A DNA stretch of 64,000 nt from Agrobacterium salinitolerans. Its GTDB lineage: Bacteria > Pseudomonadota > Alphaproteobacteria > Rhizobiales > Rhizobiaceae. Below, piece after piece: positions 1 through 7,684 of the stretch. The notes under the pieces were generated by a model that did not search any database, was not told where the DNA came from, and saw only the letters and a list, made by a program, of their open reading frames with translations. Position 1 is the first letter of the stretch. Every line of letters begins with the position of its first letter. The translations under genes and the position numbers were made by a program. The stretch is taken from NCBI RefSeq assembly GCF_002008225.1, contig NZ_MRDH01000038.1, forward strand, positions 1 to 64,000. Reading direction: 5' to 3'.

Positions 1-57
1 CTCACATCCAAAGAACTCGTATGCCCGAAATACCTTACTCAGCATCAGACCCGCCAG

Positions 58-447
58 ATGGGATCTCCTTGCCGCTTACGCATTGCCCTCAATCTTCTCG
101 CCTCATACAGGCGGGCGTACGATAATCCCGTCGATCCAGATTTCGACCCGCTTCGGTGGCTTGATGACAACCGGGAAAAATACCGGATCGAACTACGGCA
201 CCTATCCTCGTTTGCAGGTACAGGATCGAACGCAGAAGCTCTCGCACTTCTGGTAGACGTAACCGAACGCAAGGCCGCAGAGAAGCGTATTCAGCGAATG
301 GGTGCGGCGGCACAGTTAACCGCTAGAGCAATCGCAGCCCTGCCAGACATCGCACTGCTACTAGTCATTGTCGCCGCACTCTGCATTCCGCTGAGGGCAG
401 CTTTCCGGCGCACGGGGAGATCAGTGTCAGCGACGGCGAACACATAA
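58..447 (+). CDS. Hypothetical protein, possibly 5'-partial
   Basis: A 129-residue reading frame that stays open upstream to the window edge, so the true start may lie further left. I do not recognise it. The middle is polar (DPDFDPLRW, DDNREKYRIELRHL, VDVTERKAAEKRIQRM) and a hydrophobic stretch near residues 93-110 (IAALPDIALLLVIVAALCI) could be one membrane segment, followed by a basic tail. It precedes another small gene by 20 bp and both point away from the left end towards the integrase. Accessory cargo of the element is the likeliest reading; a chance ORF is not excluded. Confidence 0.4.
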   Translation: MGSPCRLRIALNLLASYRRAYDNPVDPDFDPLRWLDDNREKYRIELRHLSSFAGTGSNAEALALLVDVTERKAAEKRIQRMGAAAQLTARAIAALPDIALLLVIVAALCIPLRAAFRRTGRSVSATANT

Positions 448-467
448 CCGCAACGGGAGAACCAATA

Positions 468-692
468 ATGACAAACAAAGCGATGGCGCTAACACAGCGG
501 CAGGTCAAAGCATTGTGCCTCGGCGCAGCGCAGGCAGGATTTGTGGCTGAGATCCTTATCAATGGGGCGTTCATTCGGCTCGTGCCACAGGATGCGCCAC
601 CATCAATGGTCTACAAAACGCCCGAGCAGCTAAGGGAAGAAGAGCTGGACGACGAACTGGAGAGGTTCAAGAAGAAGCATGGTTACACCTGA
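468..692 (+). CDS. Small hypothetical protein of the integrated element
   Basis: A 74-residue protein. The start is supported by a GGGAGA ribosome-binding site about 8 bp upstream. The N-terminal half (LTQRQVKALCLGAAQAGF, then AEILINGAFIRLVP) resembles short proteins of the form 'x-Q-I-x-A-L-C-K-G-A-x-x-A-G-F ... I-x-L-x-P' that I associate with the neighbourhood of rhizobial integrases and phage genes; this is recall, not a search. The C-terminus is strongly charged and probably helical. Function unknown. Confidence 0.6.
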   Translation: MTNKAMALTQRQVKALCLGAAQAGFVAEILINGAFIRLVPQDAPPSMVYKTPEQLREEELDDELERFKKKHGYT

Positions 693-748
693 TTATCATT
701 AGGGCATGTTAGTTTTCGGTTGGCTGTACCTCGCCCACCAATAGCTCT

Positions 749-2413
749 TCAAAGTTTCTGCGTCGGCAAGCTATAGTCTAGCTTCTGTATCGCCTCGTTC
801 AGCACCTGTAGGGTGTGGCCCCCGAAATAATTCTGGTAGGTCACGCCTTGCTGGCTATGCCCAACGAGAGCTTTAACAAGAGGGTCGGGCACCTGTGCAT
901 TTACCAATTGCGTAACGACTGTGTGCCGGAGACTATGGAAAACAAGCTCCTTGGTTTTCAGGTTGAGCTTAGGCAGAAGCTGTTCATTGAACCAGCGTCC
1001 GAGATTGCGACCACGGCCATGCTCAACCGAGTTCGGCAGCTCCTGAAAAAGCTTTTGTTTTCCCTGCTTGCGCAAAGCCTCCACATGCTCCAGTAGTCCG
1101 AGCCGGATTAGTTCGTTATGTATCGGCACCCTGCGCTTTGATGCCTGTGTCTTAAGCTGTTTGTCGTCGCCTTCATCATTGAAGTCAAAAAACCATAGGC
1201 CATCCTGCTGCTGAATGTCGGCGAGATCGATCTGTGCAATCTCGTTCAGTCGTGCGCCGGTGTACACGCCTATAAGCGGCCCCCATTTCTGATGCTGCTT
1301 TCTGGCATACACCATGCTGTTGTCCACAACAGCCGCCAGAATGACGCGCACCTGCTCAGGCGTGAAGTCCTCACGACCCTTCTGTACGCGATGCCGGTTC
1401 TGTTTGATTGTCACCCCAGCAAACAGGTTGCGTTCAATGTAACCGTGCTGATGTGCGTACCCAAAGAAATCATTGTAAGTCTGTAGATACTTGTTGATGG
1501 AGGGAACGGACAGGCGCGGAAGGTTCGTTAGTTTTAGAACCTCGTCCAACGGCTTGCCTTTGGTCGCCTGCTTTTTGTGCCGGTGTGTCGGCAGAGCTAC
1601 AAGGGTGTCTTTCACAGTCGTAACGTCTTGAGCAGTGAGTGTGGCAATGTCGCGGTTCTCACCAAAAAGCTCTGTAAGCAGGCTAAGATATTCCTCTTTG
1701 CCCATTACCGTAGTCGGTACCCAGTTCTCTCCGAGTTTACGTTCCCGAATGAACCGCTTGGCTAGCTCCTCAATGGTGATGCCAGATAGCGATGTGTGTT
1801 GCAGAGGCGAGTGAGGGGGCGTTGCGAAATGGGCCGCTACTGGTGCGGCAGTCTGGGTTGGCGCGCGCAGGTCAAAGTCGTCGTATGACGCGTCGTGCTC
1901 CAGAACCGTTTTCAGAAAACTGCGCACAGCTTTTTTAAAATCTTGTTCTAGCCAAACGTACTGACCATCCGTTTTGGAAAACGGTACGTTGTATTGAGTC
2001 ATGAAGCCTGAAAGCAGGCTTTCATAGCCAGTGGCAAAGGAGAGAGGGGTATCTGTTTCAATTTCCTGCTGCGTCGCTGCAAGTCGTTGCTGGTAATCCT
2101 GACGCGTCTGTTCGGTCAGACGTCCCTTGCTATCGATCTCGTTCGTAACCTTGGTCAGAAGATCGCGAAAATGCTGTGTCAGCAGACCGCGCAGTTCCTT
2201 GTATTCCATCCCGTATGCAATTCCATGATCTGTAAGTCGTTCACCTATCTGGATCATAGACCGGGACAAACGCAATGCCTTTCGTGGATCGCGTGTCTGT
2301 AGAGAAAGCTTGATTGTTTCGGCTTTACCGTTCGGGTGTAGCTGCTTCGGCAACGGCCAACGGAAGTAGAATACGCCGTGCCGGGACTTAAGAATGTAGG
2401 AGGGGATAAACAA
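749..2413 (-). CDS. Site-specific tyrosine recombinase (integrase)
   Basis: A 554-residue phage/ICE-type integrase. The N-terminus (SYILKSRHGVFYFRWPLP) matches the N-terminal arm-binding region of island integrases, followed by a SAM-like core-binding domain around residues 215-335 and the catalytic domain at about 345-545. Catalytic residues are visible: Arg in YTGARLNEI, HSLRHT near residue 495, His in VGHSQQG, and the Tyr nucleophile in TYQNYFGG. The start codon is TTG at 2413, preceded by GGTGAG about 7 bp upstream. It lies next to the tRNA-Thr 3' end in the same orientation, so it very probably integrates and excises the element there. The catalytic domain is intact, so the element may be mobile. 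Confidence 0.92.
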   Translation of the reverse strand: MFIPSYILKSRHGVFYFRWPLPKQLHPNGKAETIKLSLQTRDPRKALRLSRSMIQIGERLTDHGIAYGMEYKELRGLLTQHFRDLLTKVTNEIDSKGRLTEQTRQDYQQRLAATQQEIETDTPLSFATGYESLLSGFMTQYNVPFSKTDGQYVWLEQDFKKAVRSFLKTVLEHDASYDDFDLRAPTQTAAPVAAHFATPPHSPLQHTSLSGITIEELAKRFIRERKLGENWVPTTVMGKEEYLSLLTELFGENRDIATLTAQDVTTVKDTLVALPTHRHKKQATKGKPLDEVLKLTNLPRLSVPSINKYLQTYNDFFGYAHQHGYIERNLFAGVTIKQNRHRVQKGREDFTPEQVRVILAAVVDNSMVYARKQHQKWGPLIGVYTGARLNEIAQIDLADIQQQDGLWFFDFNDEGDDKQLKTQASKRRVPIHNELIRLGLLEHVEALRKQGKQKLFQELPNSVEHGRGRNLGRWFNEQLLPKLNLKTKELVFHSLRHTVVTQLVNAQVPDPLVKALVGHSQQGVTYQNYFGGHTLQVLNEAIQKLDYSLPTQKL

Positions 2414-2414
2414 A

Positions 2415-2440
2415 GAAATGTCTCACCGAAATGTCCCACC
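2415..2440. repeat. Two tandem 13-bp repeats before the integrase gene
   Basis: GAAATGTCTCACC at 2415-2427 is followed without a gap by GAAATGTCCCACC at 2428-2440, with one mismatch. The pair lies between the integrase start codon and the tRNA attachment site. Tandem short repeats in this position are typical of integrase arm-type binding sites, and they overlap the integrase ribosome-binding region, so they might also mediate autoregulation. Both roles are inference. Confidence 0.6.
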
Positions 2441-2479
2441 TGTGGAAATCGGTATTCAAGTCTTTGATTTTTAAGGAAA

Positions 2480-2555
2480 TGGTGCCGCTTACGTGACTCG
2501 AACACGTGACCCCGTCATTACGAATGACGTGCTCTACCAACTGAGCTAAAGCGGC
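2480..2555 (-). tRNA. tRNA-Thr (anticodon CGT)
   Basis: A 76-nt cloverleaf including an encoded CCA end. The acceptor stem is GCCGCTT/AAGCGGC, the D arm is GCTC...GAGC, the anticodon stem-loop is CGTCA-TTCGTAA-TGACG with anticodon CGT (reads ACG), and the T arm is ACGTG-TTCGAGT-CACGT. Its 3' end is the apparent attachment site of the neighbouring integrase element. Confidence 0.97.
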
Positions 2556-2691
2556 CCGATTTTGACCCGCTTGTTGCGGATCAGCTTCATGGCGGGCTGA
2601 TACAGGCAATGTTCACGGATTTCAAGCCTTGAATGTGCTGGTTTTGAAATTTCCGCAAAAAGCTTTGCCTGTCCATTGTTTGCCCGAGACT

Positions 2692-3654
2692 TCAGCCTTT
2701 CCCGCAGATGCGCTTTTTGGCCGTTTCATATTCATTTGCCAAGCGATCAACGAGCACCGCCACCGGTTCCACCGCCTTGACGGCGCCGATTCCTTGCCCC
2801 GCGCCCCAGATATCCTTCCAGGCCTTGGCGCCGCCGGAGACTGTTTCGAAGTCCATTTTTGAAGGATCGGCTCCGGGCAGATTGTCGGGGTCCATGCCCG
2901 AGGCGACGATCGAGCTTTTCAGGTAGTTGCCATGCACACCCGTGAAATAGTTCGAATAGACGATATCCTTGGCCTGCGCTTCCACAATCGCCTGCTTGTA
3001 GCCTTCGGATGCGCGCGCTTCCTCGGTGGCGATGAAAGGGGAGCCGATATAGGCCATATCCGCGCCCATGGCCTGCGCCGCGAGAATGGAGCCGCCATTG
3101 GCGATGGCGCCGGCCAGCAGCAGCGGGCCGTCGAACCATTCGCGGATTTCCTGAACGAGGGCGAAGGGTGAAAGCGTGCCCGCATGTCCGCCGGCACCCG
3201 TCGCCACCGCGATAAGCCCATCCGCACCCTTGCGAATGGCGGAGCGGGCATGGCGGTCGTTGATGACGTCATGGAGCACGATGCCGCCATAGGAATGCAC
3301 GGCCGCATTGACCTCCGGCACCGCGCCAAGTGAGGAAATCACCACCGGCACCTTGTATTTCACGCAAAGGCTGAGGTCATGTTCCAGCCGGCGATTGGAC
3401 ATGTGCACGATCTGGTTGACCGCGAAGGGTGCTGCCGGGCGCTCGGGATTGGCCCGGTTATGAGCCTCAAGCTCCTCGGTAATCATTGCCAACCATTCGT
3501 CAAGCTGGCTTTCAGGCCGCGCATTGAGTGCCGGGAAAGCGCCGATGACGCCGGCCTTGCATTGCGCCAGCGTCAGTTGCGGATGTGAAATGATGAATAG
3601 CGGTGATGCTATGACCGGAAGACGCAGATTGTCTTTCAGCACGGACGGTAGCAT
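2692..3654 (-). CDS. Nitronate monooxygenase / NAD(P)H-dependent flavin oxidoreductase family protein
   Basis: A 320-residue TIM-barrel FMN enzyme of the nitronate monooxygenase (former 2-nitropropane dioxygenase) family. Visible landmarks are the N-terminal LPVIASPLFIISHPQL segment, the phosphate-binding VATGAGGHAG, and the GADMAYIGSPFIATEEARAS segment near residues 205-225. The ATG at 3654 is preferred over an in-frame ATG at 3666 because GGGAGGAGAC lies just ahead of it. Family members oxidise alkyl nitronates or act as NADH:quinone/flavin reductases; the substrate cannot be told. A palindromic operator is directly upstream, and its 16-bp core is identical to one ahead of the beta-oxidation operon at 47.9 kb, hinting at a role tied to acyl or branched-chain catabolism. 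Confidence 0.88.
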   Translation of the reverse strand: MLPSVLKDNLRLPVIASPLFIISHPQLTLAQCKAGVIGAFPALNARPESQLDEWLAMITEELEAHNRANPERPAAPFAVNQIVHMSNRRLEHDLSLCVKYKVPVVISSLGAVPEVNAAVHSYGGIVLHDVINDRHARSAIRKGADGLIAVATGAGGHAGTLSPFALVQEIREWFDGPLLLAGAIANGGSILAAQAMGADMAYIGSPFIATEEARASEGYKQAIVEAQAKDIVYSNYFTGVHGNYLKSSIVASGMDPDNLPGADPSKMDFETVSGGAKAWKDIWGAGQGIGAVKAVEPVAVLVDRLANEYETAKKRICGKG

Positions 3655-3669
3655 GTCTCCTCCCATGAA

Positions 3670-3689
3670 TTACGTTTACGCGCACGTAA
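3670..3689. promoter_or_regulatory. Palindromic operator upstream of the nitronate monooxygenase gene
   Basis: Half-sites TTACGT and ACGTAA flank the 8-bp spacer TTACGCGC, immediately upstream of the 3654 ribosome-binding site. The 16-bp core ACGTTTACGCGCACGT is identical to that in the site at 47927-47948. ACGT half-site palindromes of this kind resemble those described for MerR-type (LiuR-like) regulators of acyl-CoA metabolism in proteobacteria. The cognate regulator is not in the window, so that assignment is inference. Confidence 0.6.
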
Positions 3690-3908
3690 GTCAATATCGC
3701 GTTCAGCAGCAGATTGAAAGCGAAAACAGCACGGCATTCGCCTCTCGAATCTGCGTTCGTAGCGCCACAATGGATCGATTTTCCTGAAATCAATCCGGTC
3801 TTTATCATAAACGAAGCTTGCGGAGGGGCGGTATAGCCGTTACCGAATCGTGAACCCATGGCGCAGCGCCGCATATTTTTGCAAAGCGCAATAGAACAAG
3901 GATCGGTC

Positions 3909-5054
3909 GTGAGCGGACTGGAAACGGCAATCAGAAATGCTCTGGAAAAATCGGACAGATCGAACGCCGAAGTTCGTGCGCGGATTTATCAATCTTCCCG
4001 TCAGGCGCTGGAAGCGGGCCTGCGCAAGCAGGGCATAGACGATCCGCAGCTTGTCGCCCAGCAGCGCCAGCGGCTTGAAGGGCTGATCCACCAGATCGAG
4101 AATGAAGAGCGCAACCGGCTTCTGGATATGGTGGAACAGCAATTGCGTCCGCCAGTAGCGGAAAGTCCGGCACAGGATGATCACGCGGTCGATCCCGTTT
4201 CGCAGACGCCTCACCACGGCGATTTGGGTGTTGAGCCGGAACTGCGTGGTGAAACGCGAGATGTTCGACCGGGTGCTGCCGTCGCTCCGGCGCCGTTGAA
4301 TGCGGGACAGCGCAATGGAAAGCCGCCGAAGAGAGGCTCCCGCGCCAGCGATTCTTCGCTTGCCTTCCGCCCGGAAGGCGCGGTGGGCCGCCGCAAACGC
4401 CGGGGGCTTTTCGCCCGGCTTTTCATCTACGTGACGCTTCTGGCCTTCATCGGTTTCGGCGCCTGGTGGGTTTATTCCTCTGGCCTCCTGCTCTCGCCGG
4501 AGCAGCGCGATACCAGCGTGCCCAATCCGCCGGCGCAGGTGCAGGCGGAGGATTTCAACGGGACGGAGCCCGCGCCGCGCCTTTCCGCCGGCCGTGGTTT
4601 TTCCGATGACTGGGTGGAAATCTTTAACGCGGAGCGTGGCGGTTCCGGTGTTTCGGCCGGCCCGCGCGCCAATGTGGAAAACATCGCCACACCCGCCGGC
4701 AAGGCGATAAAGCTGACCTCGAGGAGTGTCTCGCAGGATGGCGCCGTCAGCGTCGAGGTTCCGGTGGAGGTGATGCGGGATATGGCGGGCAAGTCCTCGA
4801 CCATTTCGATCACGCTGCAATCCTCCAGCGACCGGCAGACCCAGGTTTCCGTCGCCTGTGATTTCGCGACATTGGGCGATTGCTCCCGCCACCGCTTCAC
4901 CGCCACGGCCGAGCGCGCGGACATGCTGCTAAATACGACATTCGAACGATCTCTCGCCCCCAATGCGCCGGGCAAGATCTTCATCAACAGCGATATCGAT
5001 GGCAGCGGCCGCCCGGTTAATCTTTATTCCGTGCGCATTCTGCCGGGCCAGTAA
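3909..5054 (+). CDS. Conserved membrane-anchored protein of unknown function
   Basis: About 381 residues. A charged helical N-terminal region (VRARIYQSSRQALE, EGLIHQIENEERNRLLDMVEQQL) is followed by a polar linker, one transmembrane segment at about residues 168-192 (LFIYVTLLAFIGFGAWWVYSSG), and a probably extracytoplasmic C-terminal beta-rich domain containing a Cys pair (VACDFATLGDCSRH). I chose the GTG at 3909, which has AAGGA upstream, over the in-frame ATG at 3858, which has no ribosome-binding site. I do not recognise a named function; similar proteins seem to be confined to Rhizobiales. A hairpin directly after the stop probably ends the transcript. Confidence 0.75.
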   Translation: MSGLETAIRNALEKSDRSNAEVRARIYQSSRQALEAGLRKQGIDDPQLVAQQRQRLEGLIHQIENEERNRLLDMVEQQLRPPVAESPAQDDHAVDPVSQTPHHGDLGVEPELRGETRDVRPGAAVAPAPLNAGQRNGKPPKRGSRASDSSLAFRPEGAVGRRKRRGLFARLFIYVTLLAFIGFGAWWVYSSGLLLSPEQRDTSVPNPPAQVQAEDFNGTEPAPRLSAGRGFSDDWVEIFNAERGGSGVSAGPRANVENIATPAGKAIKLTSRSVSQDGAVSVEVPVEVMRDMAGKSSTISITLQSSSDRQTQVSVACDFATLGDCSRHRFTATAERADMLLNTTFERSLAPNAPGKIFINSDIDGSGRPVNLYSVRILPGQ

Positions 5055-5085
5055 GAGAAAAACAGGCGTCTCGAAAGGAGGCGCC
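5055..5085 (-). terminator. Terminator of ppk2, probably bidirectional
   Basis: An 8-bp stem (5065-5072 with 5078-5085, loop GAAAG). On the minus strand it is followed by a T-rich run (TGTTTTTCTC), as expected for an intrinsic terminator downstream of ppk2. On the plus strand it follows the stop of the membrane-protein gene. Confidence 0.6.
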
Positions 5086-5102
5086 CGTCAGCGTTTTGGG
5101 TC

Positions 5103-5984
5103 CTATTTGATAAAATCCGGCCCCGATCCCACAATCTTGTCGTCGATTTCGCCGATCGCCTTTTTGTCCTTCCCCTCATAATCGAGCGCCAGAAGGATGT
5201 GGCGGATGAGGTTCACCCGTGCGCGGCGCTTGTCATTGGCGCGCACCACCGTCCAGGGGGCGTCGTCGGTGTGGGTATTTGCCAGCATCTCGTCGCGTTT
5301 TTGCGTGTAGTCGTCCCATTTCGTCAGCGCCGCTATATCCATATCCGAAAGCTTCCAGCATTTCAGCGGGCTGTGGCGGCGGTCATGAAAACGCTCGATC
5401 TGCGTTTCGCGGCCGATATCGAGCCAGAATTTGAACAGATGAACATCGTCGTGGACCAGCATCTTTTCCAGGCGCGGCGTTTCCTTGAGGAAGCGTTTGT
5501 GTTCCTCCGGCGTGCAGAACCCCATGACCGGCTCGACCCCGGCGCGGTTATACCAGGAGCGGTCAAAGAGAACGAATTCGCCGGCGGTCGGAAAATGCGA
5601 GATATAGCGCTGGAAATACCATTGGCCGCGTTCGGTTTCCGTCGGCTTGGTCAGCGCCACCACGCGCGCATAGCGGGGATTGAGATAGGCCCTCGCCGCG
5701 AAGATCGCGCCGCCCTTTCCCGCCGCATCACGGCCCTCGAAAACCGCCATCACCCTTTTGCCGGTGGTCTGCAGCCAGAACTGCACCTTGACAAGCTCCA
5801 CCTGCAGTGCCTCGAGAGTGGTGTCGTAGTCCTCCCGCTTCATCTTCTTGTCGTAGGGAAAGTTGCCGGCGGAAAGTTTCTTTTCCTCAACCCACTCAGG
5901 AAGAACCGGATCGTCGATGTCGAAGCTGCGCAGTTTGCCGTCTACGGTGATATCGACCGTCCGCTTCTTCGTTTCTTCGCCCAT
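5103..5984 (-). CDS. ppk2: Polyphosphate kinase 2
   Basis: A 293-residue PPK2-family enzyme that transfers phosphate between polyphosphate and nucleoside mono- or diphosphates. Walker A is GRDAAGKG (residues about 84-91); the Walker B/lid motif [16 protein letters not shown] starts at about 141; the conserved [20 protein letters not shown] segment is at about 102-121. Length and motifs fit the single-domain class I PPK2 family (about 300 residues). It lies just before the divergent phosphate regulon, which is a sensible setting for polyphosphate metabolism, though no Pho box is evident in its own promoter. The start ATG at 5984 follows a purine-rich GGAGG-type sequence. Confidence 0.93.
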   Translation of the reverse strand: MGEETKKRTVDITVDGKLRSFDIDDPVLPEWVEEKKLSAGNFPYDKKMKREDYDTTLEALQVELVKVQFWLQTTGKRVMAVFEGRDAAGKGGAIFAARAYLNPRYARVVALTKPTETERGQWYFQRYISHFPTAGEFVLFDRSWYNRAGVEPVMGFCTPEEHKRFLKETPRLEKMLVHDDVHLFKFWLDIGRETQIERFHDRRHSPLKCWKLSDMDIAALTKWDDYTQKRDEMLANTHTDDAPWTVVRANDKRRARVNLIRHILLALDYEGKDKKAIGEIDDKIVGSGPDFIK

Positions 5985-6151
5985 GGTTTCCTCCGGCCGT
6001 TGTTGTGTAAAGGCAACTCAACGCCAATGAGTTCACATCCGTTGCCAGAATTCAAGTGAAACAGAACCGCTTGACCGGCCCGCGGCGGCGAGGGCAATTG
6101 CGGCGTCGATTTTGCGCATATACGTTGTGGAAAATGCGCGGCGATGAATCT

Positions 6152-6169
6152 CTGTCATGAAGCTGGCCT
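6152..6169 (+). promoter_or_regulatory. Candidate Pho box upstream of phoR
   Basis: CTGTCAT, 4 bp, then CTGGCCT: a perfect first 7-mer and a 5/7 match in the second against the PhoB box CTGTCAT-N4-CTGTCAT. It lies 49 bp before the phoR start, so PhoB could drive its own sensor kinase gene. Confidence 0.5.
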
Positions 6170-6217
6170 ATGAGATTTCGATGCGCTGTCAGATGAAAGT
6201 GGAAAGAGCAGGCTTAA

Positions 6218-7489
6218 ATGGCAGTCATGGAAGGCGATGGTGGATTAAGGCGTTTGGGAAAGAAGCTCGGCCGGAACTGGTTGCCCCTTCTCATCGTCAG
6301 TATGCTCGCCATCGTGGCCGTTGCCGAGCTTAACACGCCCTATATGCCCGCCGCCCTGTGGCTTTGCGCCGTCATTGCCATCCTCACCGGCCGGGAGGGC
6401 CCGGTGCCAGATTCCGCAAAGGACGGAAGTCCGGCTGCCGAGACGGATGAACAAGAAGTGCCCGGCGAAAACGTCATTTCCGGCGTAAGGGCGGGGCTCG
6501 CGGTTCTGGACACGCCCGTTTTCATGCTCGACAGGAACGCCAGCGTGCTGTTCCAGAACGGCGCGGCCGAGCGCGCCTTCGGCCAGTTGCCTGCCGGCGC
6601 GCATATTTCCGCCCGGTTGCGCTCTCCCGGCCTTTTGGATGTCATTCGCGAAACCATCACCACCGGCCAGCCCAATCAGGTCGAACATTCGGAGCGCTTC
6701 CCTTCCGAACGGGTCTTCATCGTCCGTATTGCCCGTGCGGATGTGGGAGAGGGGGCGGGTCCGCCATTCTACATCCTGTCGTTCCGCGACGTCTCAGAGC
6801 TCCGACGCATCGACCGCATGCGCAGCGACTTTGTCGCCAATGCAAGCCATGAGCTGCGAACGCCACTCGCCTCGCTCCGTGGCTTCATTGAAACCATGCA
6901 GGGGCCGGCGCGCAACGACCCCAAGGCGCAGGAACGTTTCCTCGCCATCATGCTGGATCAGGCAACCCGCATGAGCCGGCTGGTGGACGATCTCATGTCC
7001 CTTTCGCGGCTGGAACTGCGTGCAAATATCGCGCCGGACCAGAGGGTCGATCTCGTTCCCGTCATCGGCCATGTGCGCGATACGTTGCTGCCGCTTGCCG
7101 ACGAGCTTGAGGTGACCATCACGCTGCACCTGCCGGACCGGCCGGCGGAAGTGCAGGGAGATCGCGACGAACTGGTGCAGGTGTTCCAGAATCTCGTTGA
7201 AAATGCTTGCAAATACGGCCAGGAAGGCAAGGTCGTGGATGTCTGGTTGCGGGCCGAACCCGGCAAACCTGTGGAGGTGAGCGTCATCGACAAGGGGCCG
7301 GGCATTCCCGCCGAACACGTGCCCCGCCTGACAGAGCGTTTTTATCGTGTCAGCGTCGCCGACAGCCGGTCGAAAAAGGGCACGGGTCTCGGCCTTGCCA
7401 TCGTCAAGCACATCCTCACCCGCCATCGCGCCCGCCTCATCATTAAATCGGAATTGGGCAGCGGCACGGACTTCACGGTCAGATTTTGA
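6218..7489 (+). CDS. phoR: Phosphate regulon sensor histidine kinase PhoR
   Basis: A 423-residue membrane histidine kinase. Two hydrophobic segments at about residues 19-60 anchor it (LPLLIVSMLAIVAVAEL, then AALWLCAVIAILTG); a PAS domain spans about 85-190 (VLDTPVFMLDRNASVLFQN...). The HisKA domain carries the phosphorylated His in ANASHELRTPL (residue 211); the ATPase domain has the N box NLVENACKYG, G1 DKGPGIP and G2 GTGLGLAIV. It phosphorylates PhoB under phosphate limitation and is held off by PstSCAB-PhoU. It is first in the phoR-pst-phoU-phoB block and so is separated from phoB by the transporter genes, an order known in rhizobia. Confidence 0.95.
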   Translation: MAVMEGDGGLRRLGKKLGRNWLPLLIVSMLAIVAVAELNTPYMPAALWLCAVIAILTGREGPVPDSAKDGSPAAETDEQEVPGENVISGVRAGLAVLDTPVFMLDRNASVLFQNGAAERAFGQLPAGAHISARLRSPGLLDVIRETITTGQPNQVEHSERFPSERVFIVRIARADVGEGAGPPFYILSFRDVSELRRIDRMRSDFVANASHELRTPLASLRGFIETMQGPARNDPKAQERFLAIMLDQATRMSRLVDDLMSLSRLELRANIAPDQRVDLVPVIGHVRDTLLPLADELEVTITLHLPDRPAEVQGDRDELVQVFQNLVENACKYGQEGKVVDVWLRAEPGKPVEVSVIDKGPGIPAEHVPRLTERFYRVSVADSRSKKGTGLGLAIVKHILTRHRARLIIKSELGSGTDFTVRF

Positions 7490-7550
7490 CATAAAATATG
7501 CATCTGTTTTTGATGTGGTGAATATTTATAAATAAAATCAATAGTTTAAA

Positions 7551-7579
7551 TTGTCACAAATCTTTCGTCAAAGTGACAT
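7551..7579 (+). promoter_or_regulatory. Extended Pho box upstream of pstS
   Basis: Three 7-bp units at 11-bp spacing, TTGTCAC, CTTTCGT and GTGACAT, separated by AAAT and CAAA. This matches the helical periodicity of tandem PhoB half-sites, and it lies in an AT-rich stretch about 105 bp before pstS. PhoB-dependent activation of pstSCAB-phoU-phoB is the expected role. Confidence 0.65.
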
Positions 7580-7684
7580 AAAAGGAAGTGGCTACGGTGG
7601 TTAAGAAAAGGTCGCCGAGCGCAAGCTAAGAGCGAGTGTCGCTATCGGCTGCGTCCACAACAAAGCCCACGACGGGAGAGACAA

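Larger units (their letters stand above)
1..2479. mobile_element. Right end of an integrative element inserted at tRNA-Thr
   Basis: Two small ORFs and a tyrosine recombinase lie directly beyond the 3' end of a tRNA-Thr gene, and the integrase is read in the same direction as the tRNA. This is the usual arrangement of a genomic island, integrative element or prophage that uses a tRNA 3' end as its attachment site. The integrase start is only about 66 bp from the tRNA, with tandem 13-bp repeats between them. The left end and the second attachment site are outside the window, so the size and nature of the element cannot be judged. Confidence 0.7.
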
